DNA from: Microbacterium sp. 1.5R
GTDB lineage: Bacteria; Actinomycetota; Actinomycetes; Actinomycetales; Microbacteriaceae
DNA: 64,000 nucleotides
NCBI RefSeq assembly: GCF_007667425.1
Contig: NZ_VDRC01000001.1
Location: forward strand, 1,766,595 to 1,830,594
Reading direction: 5' to 3'
Positions 8,448 to 15,595 of the stretch are shown piece after piece. Within the stretch, counting starts at the first letter, position 1. The number at the start of each line of letters is the position of its first letter. The translations under genes and the position numbers were made by a program. The notes under the pieces are model-generated. The model made no database searches. It saw only the letters and a program-made list of their open reading frames with translations, and was not told where the DNA came from.

Positions 8448-9422
8448 TCAGACCTCCTTCATCGGTTTGACGGCCTTGACGTAAATCGCGACGATCACGA
8501 TGACGATGAGGAAGGCCACGACCGACAGGGCGCTCGCGACATCGACCTTCTTCTGCAGCTCGATGTACTTGAAGATCATCGTCATGATCGTGTCCGCGCC
8601 GTAGCCCGGGATGGAGCCGGTCATGACCTTGAGGATCGGCAGCGAGTTGAACACGTTGATGATGTTGATGAGCACCGCGACGGCGAGGGCGCTACGGAGC
8701 TGCGGCACGATGATCGTCCAGTAGGTGCGCATCGCTCCGGCGCCGTCCATCTTCGCGGCCTCGAGGGTGTCGGCCGGCACCGTCTGCAGCCCGGCGAGGA
8801 TCGTGTAGGTCGTGAACGGCAACGACACGAAGATCGCGATGACGATCGACCACGCGAACGCGGTGGCGGGATTCTTCGTCCACCCGTAGCCCACGGCGTC
8901 GTCGGACAGCCCGATGTCGTACAGGAATTTGTTGAACACCCCGAAGTACGGCTCCAGGCTGTAATAGAAGACCATCGTCGTCATGACGACGGATGCCGCC
9001 CACGGCACGATCACGGCCATGCGCACGATCTGCCGGCCGGGGAAGGCCTTGTTGAGGATCTGCGCGAGTCCGAGCGAGATGATCACGGTGAATCCGACGA
9101 CGACCACGACCCACACGACCGTGCGGAACAGGATCGGCCAGAACTCGGCGAACGCGAACACCGTCGCGAAGTTGTCGAACCCGACCGAGCCCTTGTCGAG
9201 GCCCGACAGGGAGATGTCGCGCGTGGAGTTGAAGAACATGACACCGGCGGGGAACAGCACGACGCCGATGATGAGCAGCAGCGCCGGGGCGATCCACGGT
9301 AGCGCCTGGAGGAGGTCCTTGCCGCCCGGTCGTCCGCGAGCGGCGCCCGACCGGCGGCCGGGGGTGCGGGGGCGGCCGGTGGCCGCCCCCGCGAGGGTCT
9401 GGGACTCTGTGGTCTGGCTCAT
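8448..9422 (-). CDS. Sugar ABC transporter permease, MalF type
   Basis: Partner permease of the same CUT1 importer, 324 residues, six hydrophobic segments after a basic Gly/Arg-rich N-terminal tail of ~40 residues. The EAA loop is seen as DTLEAAKMDGAGAMRTYWTI followed by IVPQL. It ends two bases before the MalG-type gene and starts 30 bases after the binding-protein stop, so one transcript is expected. The substrate is inferred from the divergently transcribed SIS/kinase/aldolase operon: probably an amino sugar or another hexose handled by those enzymes. Confidence 0.93.
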   Translation of the reverse strand: MSQTTESQTLAGAATGRPRTPGRRSGAARGRPGGKDLLQALPWIAPALLLIIGVVLFPAGVMFFNSTRDISLSGLDKGSVGFDNFATVFAFAEFWPILFRTVVWVVVVVGFTVIISLGLAQILNKAFPGRQIVRMAVIVPWAASVVMTTMVFYYSLEPYFGVFNKFLYDIGLSDDAVGYGWTKNPATAFAWSIVIAIFVSLPFTTYTILAGLQTVPADTLEAAKMDGAGAMRTYWTIIVPQLRSALAVAVLINIINVFNSLPILKVMTGSIPGYGADTIMTMIFKYIELQKKVDVASALSVVAFLIVIVIVAIYVKAVKPMKEV

Positions 9423-9452
9423 GGGAATCCCCGAACCTCTCCTTCAGCGGGC

Positions 9453-10700
9453 TCAGCCCGCGTCGACCTGCGCCTGGATCTCGGTCAGAACGTCCTGGGC
9501 GGGCTTGGTCTGCAGCTGCCCGAACAGTGACTTGAAGGCACCGTCGGTGGCCGACCACTTCGGGTTCGTCGACGGGTAGAACTGCGCGTCGGGAAGGACG
9601 TCGAGGAACGGCTTCAGTGCTTCCTCGCCCGACAACTGCTCTGCGCCCGACTTGGTGACGGGGAGGAAGCCCTCGGCCTGCACCCACGGGACGTACACGT
9701 CGGCCGAGTAGTAGTAGTCGAAGAACTTGGTGATGGCCTCCTGCTTGTCGCCGTCGTTCTGGAACGCCATCAGCTGGTCCATCACGCCGAGGGTGAAGGG
9801 CGAGCCGTCCTTCGTCGGGATCGGCACGATGGAGTAGTCCAGCTCCGGGTTGCCCTCCTCGATCTGGCCGACCGTGGGCGGCAGGCCCACCTGCATGCCG
9901 ATCTTGCCCTGGATGAAGATGTCCATCAGGGGCGAGCGCTGGGTGGAACCGGGGTCGGCCTGGGTCGCTCCGGCGTCGATCATCTTCTTGATCTGCTCGG
10001 CACCGGCGAGGTTCTCCGGGGTGTCGATGGTGATCTCTGACGCGTCGCCGAACGAGCCGCCGCCGCCCCAGAGCCACACGGCCGCCTCGGCCTGGGCCTC
10101 TTCGGATCCGAGCGGCATGCCGTATCCCGCGACGCCGCCGCCGAGTGCCGAGACCTTGGTCGCGGCATCCAGCAGCGAGTCCCAGTCGGTCGGCGCCTCG
10201 GTCACGCCGGCCTGCTGCAGCAGCGTGTTGTTGACGAACAGCGCACGTGCCGAGGCGATGAGCGGCAGGGCGTACGCCGTGCCGTCGACCTCGGCGTTGG
10301 CGATGAACGAATCCTGGAAGTCGGCGAGGGTGTCCTCCGACACGACGTCGGAGACCGGGTAGAGCAACTCGTCGCCGACGAAGCCCGCGAACGGTCCGCC
10401 GTTGTAGATGTCGGGTGCTTCGCCGGCCTGGATCTTGGTCGAGATGACCTTCTCGAGGTTGTCCCACGACTGCACCTCGAGGTCGACCTTGATGTCGGGG
10501 TTCTCCTTCTCGAACCCGTCGATCACGTCCTCCCACAGGCCCTTGGTCGCGTCGGAGTAGCTCGGCACGAGCAGGCTGAGCGTGCTGGCGTCGTCTCCAC
10601 CGCCGCCTCCGCCGGAAGAACCGCCGAAACCGCAGGACGTGAGTGTGAGCGTGGCGGTTGCCGCGAGTGCGACGGCGCCGATTCGCAGTGACTTATTCAT
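9453..10700 (-). CDS. Sugar ABC transporter substrate-binding lipoprotein
   Basis: Extracytoplasmic sugar receptor of the CUT1 family, 415 residues. A lipoprotein signal peptide ends in LTSC with Cys23 lipidated, then a Gly/Asp-rich linker and a bacterial SBP type 1 fold (IDGFEKENPDIKVDLEVQSW, IKMIDAGATQADP). I prefer the ATG at 10700: it follows AGTGAGGA at about ten bases and gives a normal n-region MNKSLRIG. A GTG six codons upstream (10718) is possible. First gene of the transporter operon, divergent from the SIS-domain operon across ~245 bp containing two palindromes. Confidence 0.92.
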   Translation of the reverse strand: MNKSLRIGAVALAATATLTLTSCGFGGSSGGGGGGDDASTLSLLVPSYSDATKGLWEDVIDGFEKENPDIKVDLEVQSWDNLEKVISTKIQAGEAPDIYNGGPFAGFVGDELLYPVSDVVSEDTLADFQDSFIANAEVDGTAYALPLIASARALFVNNTLLQQAGVTEAPTDWDSLLDAATKVSALGGGVAGYGMPLGSEEAQAEAAVWLWGGGGSFGDASEITIDTPENLAGAEQIKKMIDAGATQADPGSTQRSPLMDIFIQGKIGMQVGLPPTVGQIEEGNPELDYSIVPIPTKDGSPFTLGVMDQLMAFQNDGDKQEAITKFFDYYYSADVYVPWVQAEGFLPVTKSGAEQLSGEEALKPFLDVLPDAQFYPSTNPKWSATDGAFKSLFGQLQTKPAQDVLTEIQAQVDAG

Positions 10701-10823
10701 CTGTGTGGCATTCCTCACTGTGTCAGGAACCGCTCTGGAGAGCGGAGGGGCGCACTGTCGCGGGTACAGACGCGACAGTGCGTGTGGCGCCGCCCCAGAC
10801 GGGTCGGCGGTGGAACGGTTCGA

Positions 10824-10842
10824 TTATTTGTCAGGCAAATAA
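10824..10842. promoter_or_regulatory. Candidate operator between the sugar transporter and SIS operon
   Basis: Perfect inverted repeat TTATTTG-TCAGG-CAAATAA (7-bp arms, 5-bp spacer) in an AT-rich pocket 124 bases upstream of the binding-protein start and 104 bases upstream of the SIS gene. It is placed to control both divergent promoters. The DeoR-family regulator at the end of the SIS operon is the likely binder. Confidence 0.5.
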
Positions 10843-10888
10843 ACAAATCAAGGGGAATATTGGTTGGCCCTCGAATGTGGCCATACTA

Positions 10889-10914
10889 TGATCGATCTAT
10901 TAGTTAAACGATCA
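10889..10914. promoter_or_regulatory. Second palindrome upstream of the SIS-domain operon
   Basis: Arms TGATCG (10889-10894) and CGATCA (10909-10914) separated by 14 bp that contain the AT-rich core ATTAGTTAAA. It lies 32 bases before the SIS gene and probably overlaps its core promoter. It could be a second regulator site. No start-proximal ribosome site other than the weak GGAGACGTC before the ATG is evident. Confidence 0.35.
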
Positions 10915-10945
10915 CAATCGTGCATCAGAACCCCTCGGAGACGTC

Positions 10946-11842
10946 ATGACCGACCATCTTCCCGGCGCGCACATGCGCGCGGAACTCACCTCTCAGCCCG
11001 AGACCTGGGCGCGCGCCGTGGCCCTGCGCGACGAGCAGAAGCGCCTCCCCGCCACCGGCGAGCGCATCGCCGTCGTCGGGTGCGGCACCTCCTGGTTCAT
11101 GGCGCAGGCGTACGCCGCCCTGCGTGAGGGATCCGGTCAGGGTGAGACGGATGCCTTCGCGGCATCCGAGGCCTTCGTCGACCGCGGCTACGACGCCGTC
11201 GTCGCGCTGACGCGGTCGGGCACGACCACCGAGGTGCTCGAGCTCGTCGAGCGCGTGCGCGGCAGGGCTCGTGTCATCGGCGTCATCGGAGATGAGACCT
11301 CGCCCCTCGTCTCGCTCGTCGACGAGGCCGTGCTGCTGCCGTTCGCCGACGAGGAGTCGGTCGTGCAGACGCGCTTCGCGACGACGTCTCTCGCCCTGCT
11401 GCGCGCCTCGCTCGGCGAGGACCTCACGCCGGCGATCGAGGATGCCGCGGCGGTGCTCGCCGCAGACGACGACGCCGAGCTGGGTGCCGCCGAGCAGTAC
11501 ACCTTCCTCGGCCGCGGCTGGACCGTCGGCCTCGCTCACGAGGCGGCGCTGAAGATGCGCGAATCCTCGCAGTCGTGGACCGAGTCGTACGCGTCGATGG
11601 AGTATCGGCACGGCCCGATCGCCATCGCCGCGCCGGGTCGCGTGACCTGGCAGTTCGGCGAGGCGCCCGAAGGATTGGCGGCGCAGGTCGAGGCCACCGG
11701 CGCGCGGTTCGTGCAGCATCCGATCGACCCGCTGGCCGATCTCGTGCGCCTGCACCGCGTCGCCCTCGATCGCGCTGTCGCCCGCGGACTCGAGCCCGAC
11801 CAGCCACGCAACCTCACGCGATCCGTCATCCTGGATGCATGA
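10946..11842 (+). CDS. SIS-domain sugar isomerase/deaminase (AgaS/GlmS-SIS-like)
   Basis: A 298-residue protein with two sugar isomerase (SIS) domains, as in AgaS and the isomerase half of GlmS. The first is at ~residues 38-130 (IAVVGCGTSWFMAQAY; the phosphosugar Ser/Thr loop RSGTTTEVLELV). The second starts near residue 185 (FLGRGWTVGLAHEAALKM, ESYASMEYRHGP). AgaS-type enzymes turn an aminosugar 6-phosphate into a ketose 6-phosphate plus ammonia. Here the product would feed the PfkB kinase and class II aldolase encoded downstream. The stop overlaps the next ATG (ATGA). Deglycase-type chemistry (FrlB-like) is an alternative. Confidence 0.85.
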   Translation: MTDHLPGAHMRAELTSQPETWARAVALRDEQKRLPATGERIAVVGCGTSWFMAQAYAALREGSGQGETDAFAASEAFVDRGYDAVVALTRSGTTTEVLELVERVRGRARVIGVIGDETSPLVSLVDEAVLLPFADEESVVQTRFATTSLALLRASLGEDLTPAIEDAAAVLAADDDAELGAAEQYTFLGRGWTVGLAHEAALKMRESSQSWTESYASMEYRHGPIAIAAPGRVTWQFGEAPEGLAAQVEATGARFVQHPIDPLADLVRLHRVALDRAVARGLEPDQPRNLTRSVILDA

Positions 11843-12828
11843 CCTCAGCGACACCCGAGCATCCGATGACCACGCCTGAGGCCGGGGGCGCCGCGCGCCC
11901 CGGCACCGCGCGACCATTGGGTGCGGGCGCTCCGGTCCTCGCGTTCGACGTCGGCGGCACCGACATCAAGTCGGCGCTCTTCGACGAGACCGGCACGGCG
12001 CTCGACCTGCGGCGCACGCCCACTCCGATCGTGGCGGGCGACCGCACGGCCGCGGTGGTCGAGCGACTGGGAGTCCTCGCATCGGAGTACACCGCCGCGC
12101 ATCCCGAGGTGGCACCGCGCGCGGTCGGACTCGTCGTCCCGGGCATCGTCGACCCGGATGCCGGGATCGGCGTGTTCGCGAGCAACCTCGGCTGGCGGAA
12201 CAGCCCCCTCCGCGATCTCGCCTCGGCGCGGCTGAAGCTGCCGGTCGCGTTCGACCACGACGTGCGGGCGGCGAGCTGGGCCGAGAACGTGCTGGGTGGA
12301 GCCAGGGCGTACGACGACTCCGTCGTTCTCGTGATCGGCACCGGCATCGCCGGCGCGCTGATCATCGGCGGCGCCCCGTACACGGCGGGCGGCTATGCCG
12401 GGGAGATCGGCCACTCGCCGATCGCCGACGGCCCACTCTGCCCGTGCGGAGCCCGGGGCTGCCTGGAGGCCGTCGCCTCGGCCGGGGCGATCACCCGCCG
12501 CTACACCGAGGCGACGGGCATCACGCCCGACGGGGCCGAGGATGTCATCGCTCGTGCCGCCGCCGGAGATCCGGTCGCCGCCGAGATCTGGGACTCCGCC
12601 CTCGACGCCCTCGCCCTCTCGCTCGCCCAGCTCACCGCGGTGATCGCCCCGCAGGCCATCGTGATCGGCGGCGGACTCTCCCGCGCAGGCGGAGCGCTGT
12701 TCGACGAGCTGCGCCGCCGCCTCGCCGCCCGCCTCAGCTTCCACCGCCTTCCCGACCTCGTCCCCGCCGAGCTCTCCGGCAACGCGGGCATCCTCGGCGC
12801 GGCCCTGCGCGCACGGGAGCTCGCATGA
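11839..12828 (+). CDS. ROK family sugar kinase
   Basis: A 329-residue ROK protein without a DNA-binding domain, so a kinase rather than a regulator. Seen are the N-terminal phosphate loop FDVGGTDIKSALFDETG (residues ~35-51), the sugar-binding acidic loop (AFDHDVRAA), the glycine-rich VIGTGIAGALIIGG, and the zinc/substrate motif EIGHSPIADGPLCPCGARGC. It probably phosphorylates the imported hexose or amino sugar at C6, supplying the SIS isomerase. Start at 11839 gives an ATGA overlap with the upstream gene. An ATG nine codons later (11866) is a possible alternative. The first ~30 residues are a low-complexity extension. Confidence 0.88.
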   Translation: MTSATPEHPMTTPEAGGAARPGTARPLGAGAPVLAFDVGGTDIKSALFDETGTALDLRRTPTPIVAGDRTAAVVERLGVLASEYTAAHPEVAPRAVGLVVPGIVDPDAGIGVFASNLGWRNSPLRDLASARLKLPVAFDHDVRAASWAENVLGGARAYDDSVVLVIGTGIAGALIIGGAPYTAGGYAGEIGHSPIADGPLCPCGARGCLEAVASAGAITRRYTEATGITPDGAEDVIARAAAGDPVAAEIWDSALDALALSLAQLTAVIAPQAIVIGGGLSRAGGALFDELRRRLAARLSFHRLPDLVPAELSGNAGILGAALRARELA

Positions 12829-13766
12829 TCGTCACGGTCACCCCGAACCCCGCGCTCGACCTCACCTGGCGGGTCGAGCGCCTGACGGTCGGCGCGACGC
12901 ACAGAGCGGATGCCGGGGCCGCCCGCGCGGGCGGCAAAGGACTCAACGTCGCGCGGGTCGCCCACGCACAGGGCGCCGCGACTCTCGCCCTCACCACGGC
13001 AGGTGGACGCAGCGGCATCGCCTTCTCGGCCGAGCTCGCGGCCAGCGGAGTGCCGCACCGCGTGGTGCCCGTGACCGCGCCCACACGGCAGAGCATCGCG
13101 ATCGACGACGAACAGCTCGGCGACACCACCATCATCAACGAACGCGGCGTGAACCCCGCCGACACCGAATGGGCCGCGCTGTTCGGCGAGGTGGTCGACG
13201 CCCTGCCGGGCGCGCGGGTGCTGGTCGTCTCCGGCAGCCTTCCCCCCGGCGCCCCCGCATCCTTCATCCCGCTGCTGATCGGCACCGCCCGTGACGCGGG
13301 GATCCCCACCATCGTCGACACCTCGGGCCCGGCGCTGCTCCTCGCGGCGGATGCCGGAGCATCCGTGCTCAAACCCAACGCCGCCGAACTCGCCGAGGCC
13401 ACCGGCATCAGCGATCCCGTCGACGGCGCACGGTCGCTCGTCGCGCGCGGCGTCGAGCTGGTGCTGCTCTCGCTGGGCGCCGAGGGCATGCTCGCCGTCA
13501 CGGCATCCGCTGTGCTGCACGCGCGCCTGGACGCCCCGCTCGCCGGCAACCCCACCGGCGCGGGCGATGCCGGCGTCGCCGCGTGCGCGGTGCTCTACGC
13601 CGACGGCGTGCGCGACCCCGAGAGCGTGCTGCGTCGGGCCACGGCCTGGTCGGCCGCCGCAGTGCTGATGCCGCTCGCCGGCGACATCTCCGACGAGTGG
13701 CGAGCTCTCGAAGACCGTCTCGTCGTCGTCCCCCGCACATCCACCGACCGTGAGGACTCACCGTGA
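12825..13766 (+). CDS. PfkB-family hexose-phosphate kinase (1-phosphofructokinase/tagatose-6-phosphate kinase type)
   Basis: A 313-residue ribokinase-fold kinase of the FruK/LacC branch. It shows the N-terminal IVTVTPNPALDLTW, the substrate motif GGKGLNVARVAHAQG, and the C-terminal ATP/catalytic motif NPTGAGDAGVA whose Asp is the expected base. In this operon it should phosphorylate the ketose phosphate made by the SIS protein (tagatose-6-P or fructose-phosphate) to a bisphosphate for the adjacent aldolase. Start ATG overlaps the kinase stop upstream (ATGA) and its stop overlaps the aldolase GTG (GTGA). Sequence alone does not separate tagatose from fructose specificity. Confidence 0.9.
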   Translation: MIVTVTPNPALDLTWRVERLTVGATHRADAGAARAGGKGLNVARVAHAQGAATLALTTAGGRSGIAFSAELAASGVPHRVVPVTAPTRQSIAIDDEQLGDTTIINERGVNPADTEWAALFGEVVDALPGARVLVVSGSLPPGAPASFIPLLIGTARDAGIPTIVDTSGPALLLAADAGASVLKPNAAELAEATGISDPVDGARSLVARGVELVLLSLGAEGMLAVTASAVLHARLDAPLAGNPTGAGDAGVAACAVLYADGVRDPESVLRRATAWSAAAVLMPLAGDISDEWRALEDRLVVVPRTSTDREDSP

Positions 13767-14602
13767 CGCTCGTCTCCGCCCGCGAACTCGTGACGGATGC
13801 CGCGACGCGCGGCACCGGCATCGGCGCCTTCAACGTCATCCACCTGGAGACCGGCGAGGGACTCGTGCGTGCCGCCGAGGTCGCCCAGCTGCCGGTGATC
13901 CTGCAGATCTCGCAGAATTGCGCCGACTATCACGGCGGACTCGAGCCGATCGCGCTGGCGACTCTCGCCCACGCGCGTCGTGCCGCGGTGCCGGTGGCGG
14001 TGCACCTCGACCACGCGGAGCGCCCCGAGCTCGTCGACGAGGCCATCGAGCTCGGGTTCGGGTCCGTCATGTTCGACGGGGGCGCGCTGCCCTACGACGA
14101 GAACGTCGCACTCACCGCCGCGGTCGTCGAGCGCGCGCACCGGGTCGGCGTCTACGTCGAGGGGGAGCTCGGAGAAGTGGGCGGCAAAGACGGGGCGCAC
14201 GCCCCCGGTGTCCGCACCGATCCGGAGGAGGCTCGCGCCTTCGTCGCGGCGACGGGTGTCGACGCGCTCGCCGTGGCCGTGGGGTCGTCGCACGCGATGA
14301 CCGATCGCACGGCATCCCTCGATCTCGACCTCATCGCCCGGTTGAAGGGTGCCCTCGACGTGCCGCTCGTGCTGCACGGCTCGTCCGGCGTGGCCGACGA
14401 CGTGATCGCAGACGCCGTGCGGGCCGGCATGACGAAGATCAACGTCTCCACCCATCTGAACGCGTTCTTCACCCGCGCCGTCCGCGAGCGACTCGCGGCC
14501 GACGAGCGCCTCGTCGACTCGCGCAGGTACCTCGCGCCCGCGCGTGATGCCCTCGCCGCCGAGGCTGCGCGGATGCTGCGGCTCTTCGCGAGCACCGCAT
14601 GA
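13763..14602 (+). CDS. Class II (zinc) ketose-bisphosphate aldolase (tagatose/fructose-bisphosphate type)
   Basis: Cleaves tagatose-1,6- or fructose-1,6-bisphosphate to dihydroxyacetone phosphate and glyceraldehyde-3-phosphate. The 279-residue product has the class II landmarks: GAFNV near residue 21, HLDH at 81-84 (Asp83 catalytic, His84 zinc ligand), the Glu loop VYVEGELGEVGGKDG, GSSHAM and LHGSSGV for the second and third zinc ligands, and KINVSTHL for phosphate binding. Length matches GatY/KbaY better than the longer FbaA enzymes. GTG start in a GTGA overlap with the kinase; its stop overlaps the DeoR gene ATG. Confidence 0.92.
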   Translation: MTLVSARELVTDAATRGTGIGAFNVIHLETGEGLVRAAEVAQLPVILQISQNCADYHGGLEPIALATLAHARRAAVPVAVHLDHAERPELVDEAIELGFGSVMFDGGALPYDENVALTAAVVERAHRVGVYVEGELGEVGGKDGAHAPGVRTDPEEARAFVAATGVDALAVAVGSSHAMTDRTASLDLDLIARLKGALDVPLVLHGSSGVADDVIADAVRAGMTKINVSTHLNAFFTRAVRERLAADERLVDSRRYLAPARDALAAEAARMLRLFASTA

Positions 14603-15378
14603 AGCGCGCCGCACGGCTCAACGCGATCCTCGACCTGCTCGCGAGCGACGGCGAGGTGACGGTCGACGACCTCGTCGACCGGTTCGGCGCCTCAGCCGCG
14701 ACCACCCGACGCGATCTCGACTCGCTCGCGGAGCAGCGTCTGCTCACGCGCACGCACGGCGGGGCCGTCGCGCACTCCGTGGCGTACGAGCTCCCGGTCC
14801 GCTACAAGAGCCACCTGCGCACTCAGCAGAAGCAGAGCATCGCGCGCGCGGCGGCGGCGCTGGTGTCGCCGGGCATGGTCGTGGGGCTCTCGGGCGGCAC
14901 CACCACCACCGCGATCGCTGCCGCGCTCGCCGCCCGCGACGACCTGGAGTCGGGCGGCGGGATCACGATCGTCACGAATGCCGTGAACATCGCCGCTCAG
15001 CTCGCCACGCGACCCGAGATCAAGGTCGTCGTCACGGGTGGTGTGATCCACGCGCGCAGCTACGAGCTGGTCGGACCGTTCGTCGAGCAGCTGCTTCGCG
15101 GCGTGCGACTCGACATGGCCTTCATCGGCGTGAACGGTGTGGATGCCGAGGCCGGAGCGACCACGCAGGACGAGCGCGAGGCGGCGGTGAACCGCATGAT
15201 GGCCGAGCGGTCTCGTCGAGCCGTGATCGTGACCGACAGCAGCAAGCTCGGACGGGTCGCGTTCGCGGCCGTCGGCGGTGCGGAGCTGTTCCCCGAACTC
15301 CTCACCGACGACGGCGCGGACGCCGCGATCATCGCCGACCTGCGCGCGGCCGGCTTCGAGGTCGTCACCACGGACTGA
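14599..15378 (+). CDS. DeoR family transcriptional regulator
   Basis: A 259-residue repressor. Residues 1-57 form the DeoR helix-turn-helix (GEVTVDDLVDRFGASAATTRRDLDSL, then TRTHGGAV). The remainder is the phosphosugar-sensing fold (GLSGGTTTTAIA, IVTNAVNIA, VVVTGGVIHARSYELVGP, DSSKLGRVAFA). Such proteins are released by a phosphorylated intermediate of the pathway they control. Being the last gene of the operon, coupled by ATGA to the aldolase, it most likely autoregulates the operon and the divergent transporter through the palindromes at 10824 and/or 10889. Confidence 0.92.
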   Translation: MKRAARLNAILDLLASDGEVTVDDLVDRFGASAATTRRDLDSLAEQRLLTRTHGGAVAHSVAYELPVRYKSHLRTQQKQSIARAAAALVSPGMVVGLSGGTTTTAIAAALAARDDLESGGGITIVTNAVNIAAQLATRPEIKVVVTGGVIHARSYELVGPFVEQLLRGVRLDMAFIGVNGVDAEAGATTQDEREAAVNRMMAERSRRAVIVTDSSKLGRVAFAAVGGAELFPELLTDDGADAAIIADLRAAGFEVVTTD

Positions 15379-15400
15379 TCGCCGACGTCGTCGTGCTGGT

Positions 15401-15432
15401 GGGGATGCCGCGACCCCTCACGCGGCATCCCC
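15401..15432. terminator. Hairpin after the DeoR gene, usable in both directions
   Basis: Perfect 12-bp stem GGGGATGCCGCG (15401-15412) / CGCGGCATCCCC (15421-15432) with an 8-base loop, 22 bases after the DeoR stop. It would end the sugar operon on the plus strand. Read on the minus strand it would end a transcript coming from the promoter-like element at 15547-15578. Confidence 0.8.
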
Positions 15433-15546
15433 GAGGTAGACGGTGTCCGTGTCGTTCTCGCACTCCCCAGTGTGCGAGGTTCCCCAATCCCGACTGCGCC
15501 TCCCTCGCGCTCCACACCGGAGCCCTTCGCCTGGCACCCTCTGCAG
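15401..15546 (-). ncRNA. Candidate structured small RNA read leftward from a sigma-promoter-like element
   Basis: This ~145-base gap between the convergent DeoR and CHAT genes holds three hairpins in a row: GCTCC-N5-GGAGC at 15509-15523, CTCGCAC-N8-GTGCGAG at 15457-15478 and the 12-bp terminator-like stem at 15401-15432. On the minus strand it is preceded, at 15547-15578, by an element nearly identical to the one in front of the sigma-factor gene. Promoter-like element, two hairpins and terminator hairpin are what a small RNA gene would show. There is no direct evidence of expression, and the hairpins could instead be mRNA 3' structures of the two convergent genes. Confidence 0.35.
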
Positions 15547-15578
15547 ATCAGGAGCGAGGCCGGGGCCGTCTGATACAT
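15547..15578 (-). promoter_or_regulatory. Promoter-like element, copy A (matches the sigma-factor promoter region)
   Basis: On the minus strand: ATGTATCAG, nine variable bases, GCCTCGCTCCTGAT. The same two conserved blocks with the same spacing occur at 21014-21045 in front of the ECF sigma gene (23 of 23 positions identical in the blocks; the spacer differs). Two conserved blocks spanning 32 bases fit the -35 to -10 size of an ECF promoter. The element begins 18 bases after the CHAT stop and points toward 15401. The outer ATCAG/CTGAT bases also form an inverted repeat, so a repressor site is an alternative. Confidence 0.45.
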
Positions 15579-15595
15579 CGAGTGGAGAAAATCCG

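Noticed and set aside
7525..10700. Missing ABC ATPase as a sign of a broken transporter
   Set aside because: Actinobacterial CUT1 operons commonly lack an ATPase gene and share one MsiK-type protein.
15060..15578. A leader peptide or gene starting MYQ at 15578 (minus), similar to the MYQ reading before the sigma gene
   Set aside because: The frame continues antisense through deoR without domain signal. The similarity is explained by the shared DNA element, and neither ATG has a ribosome site.
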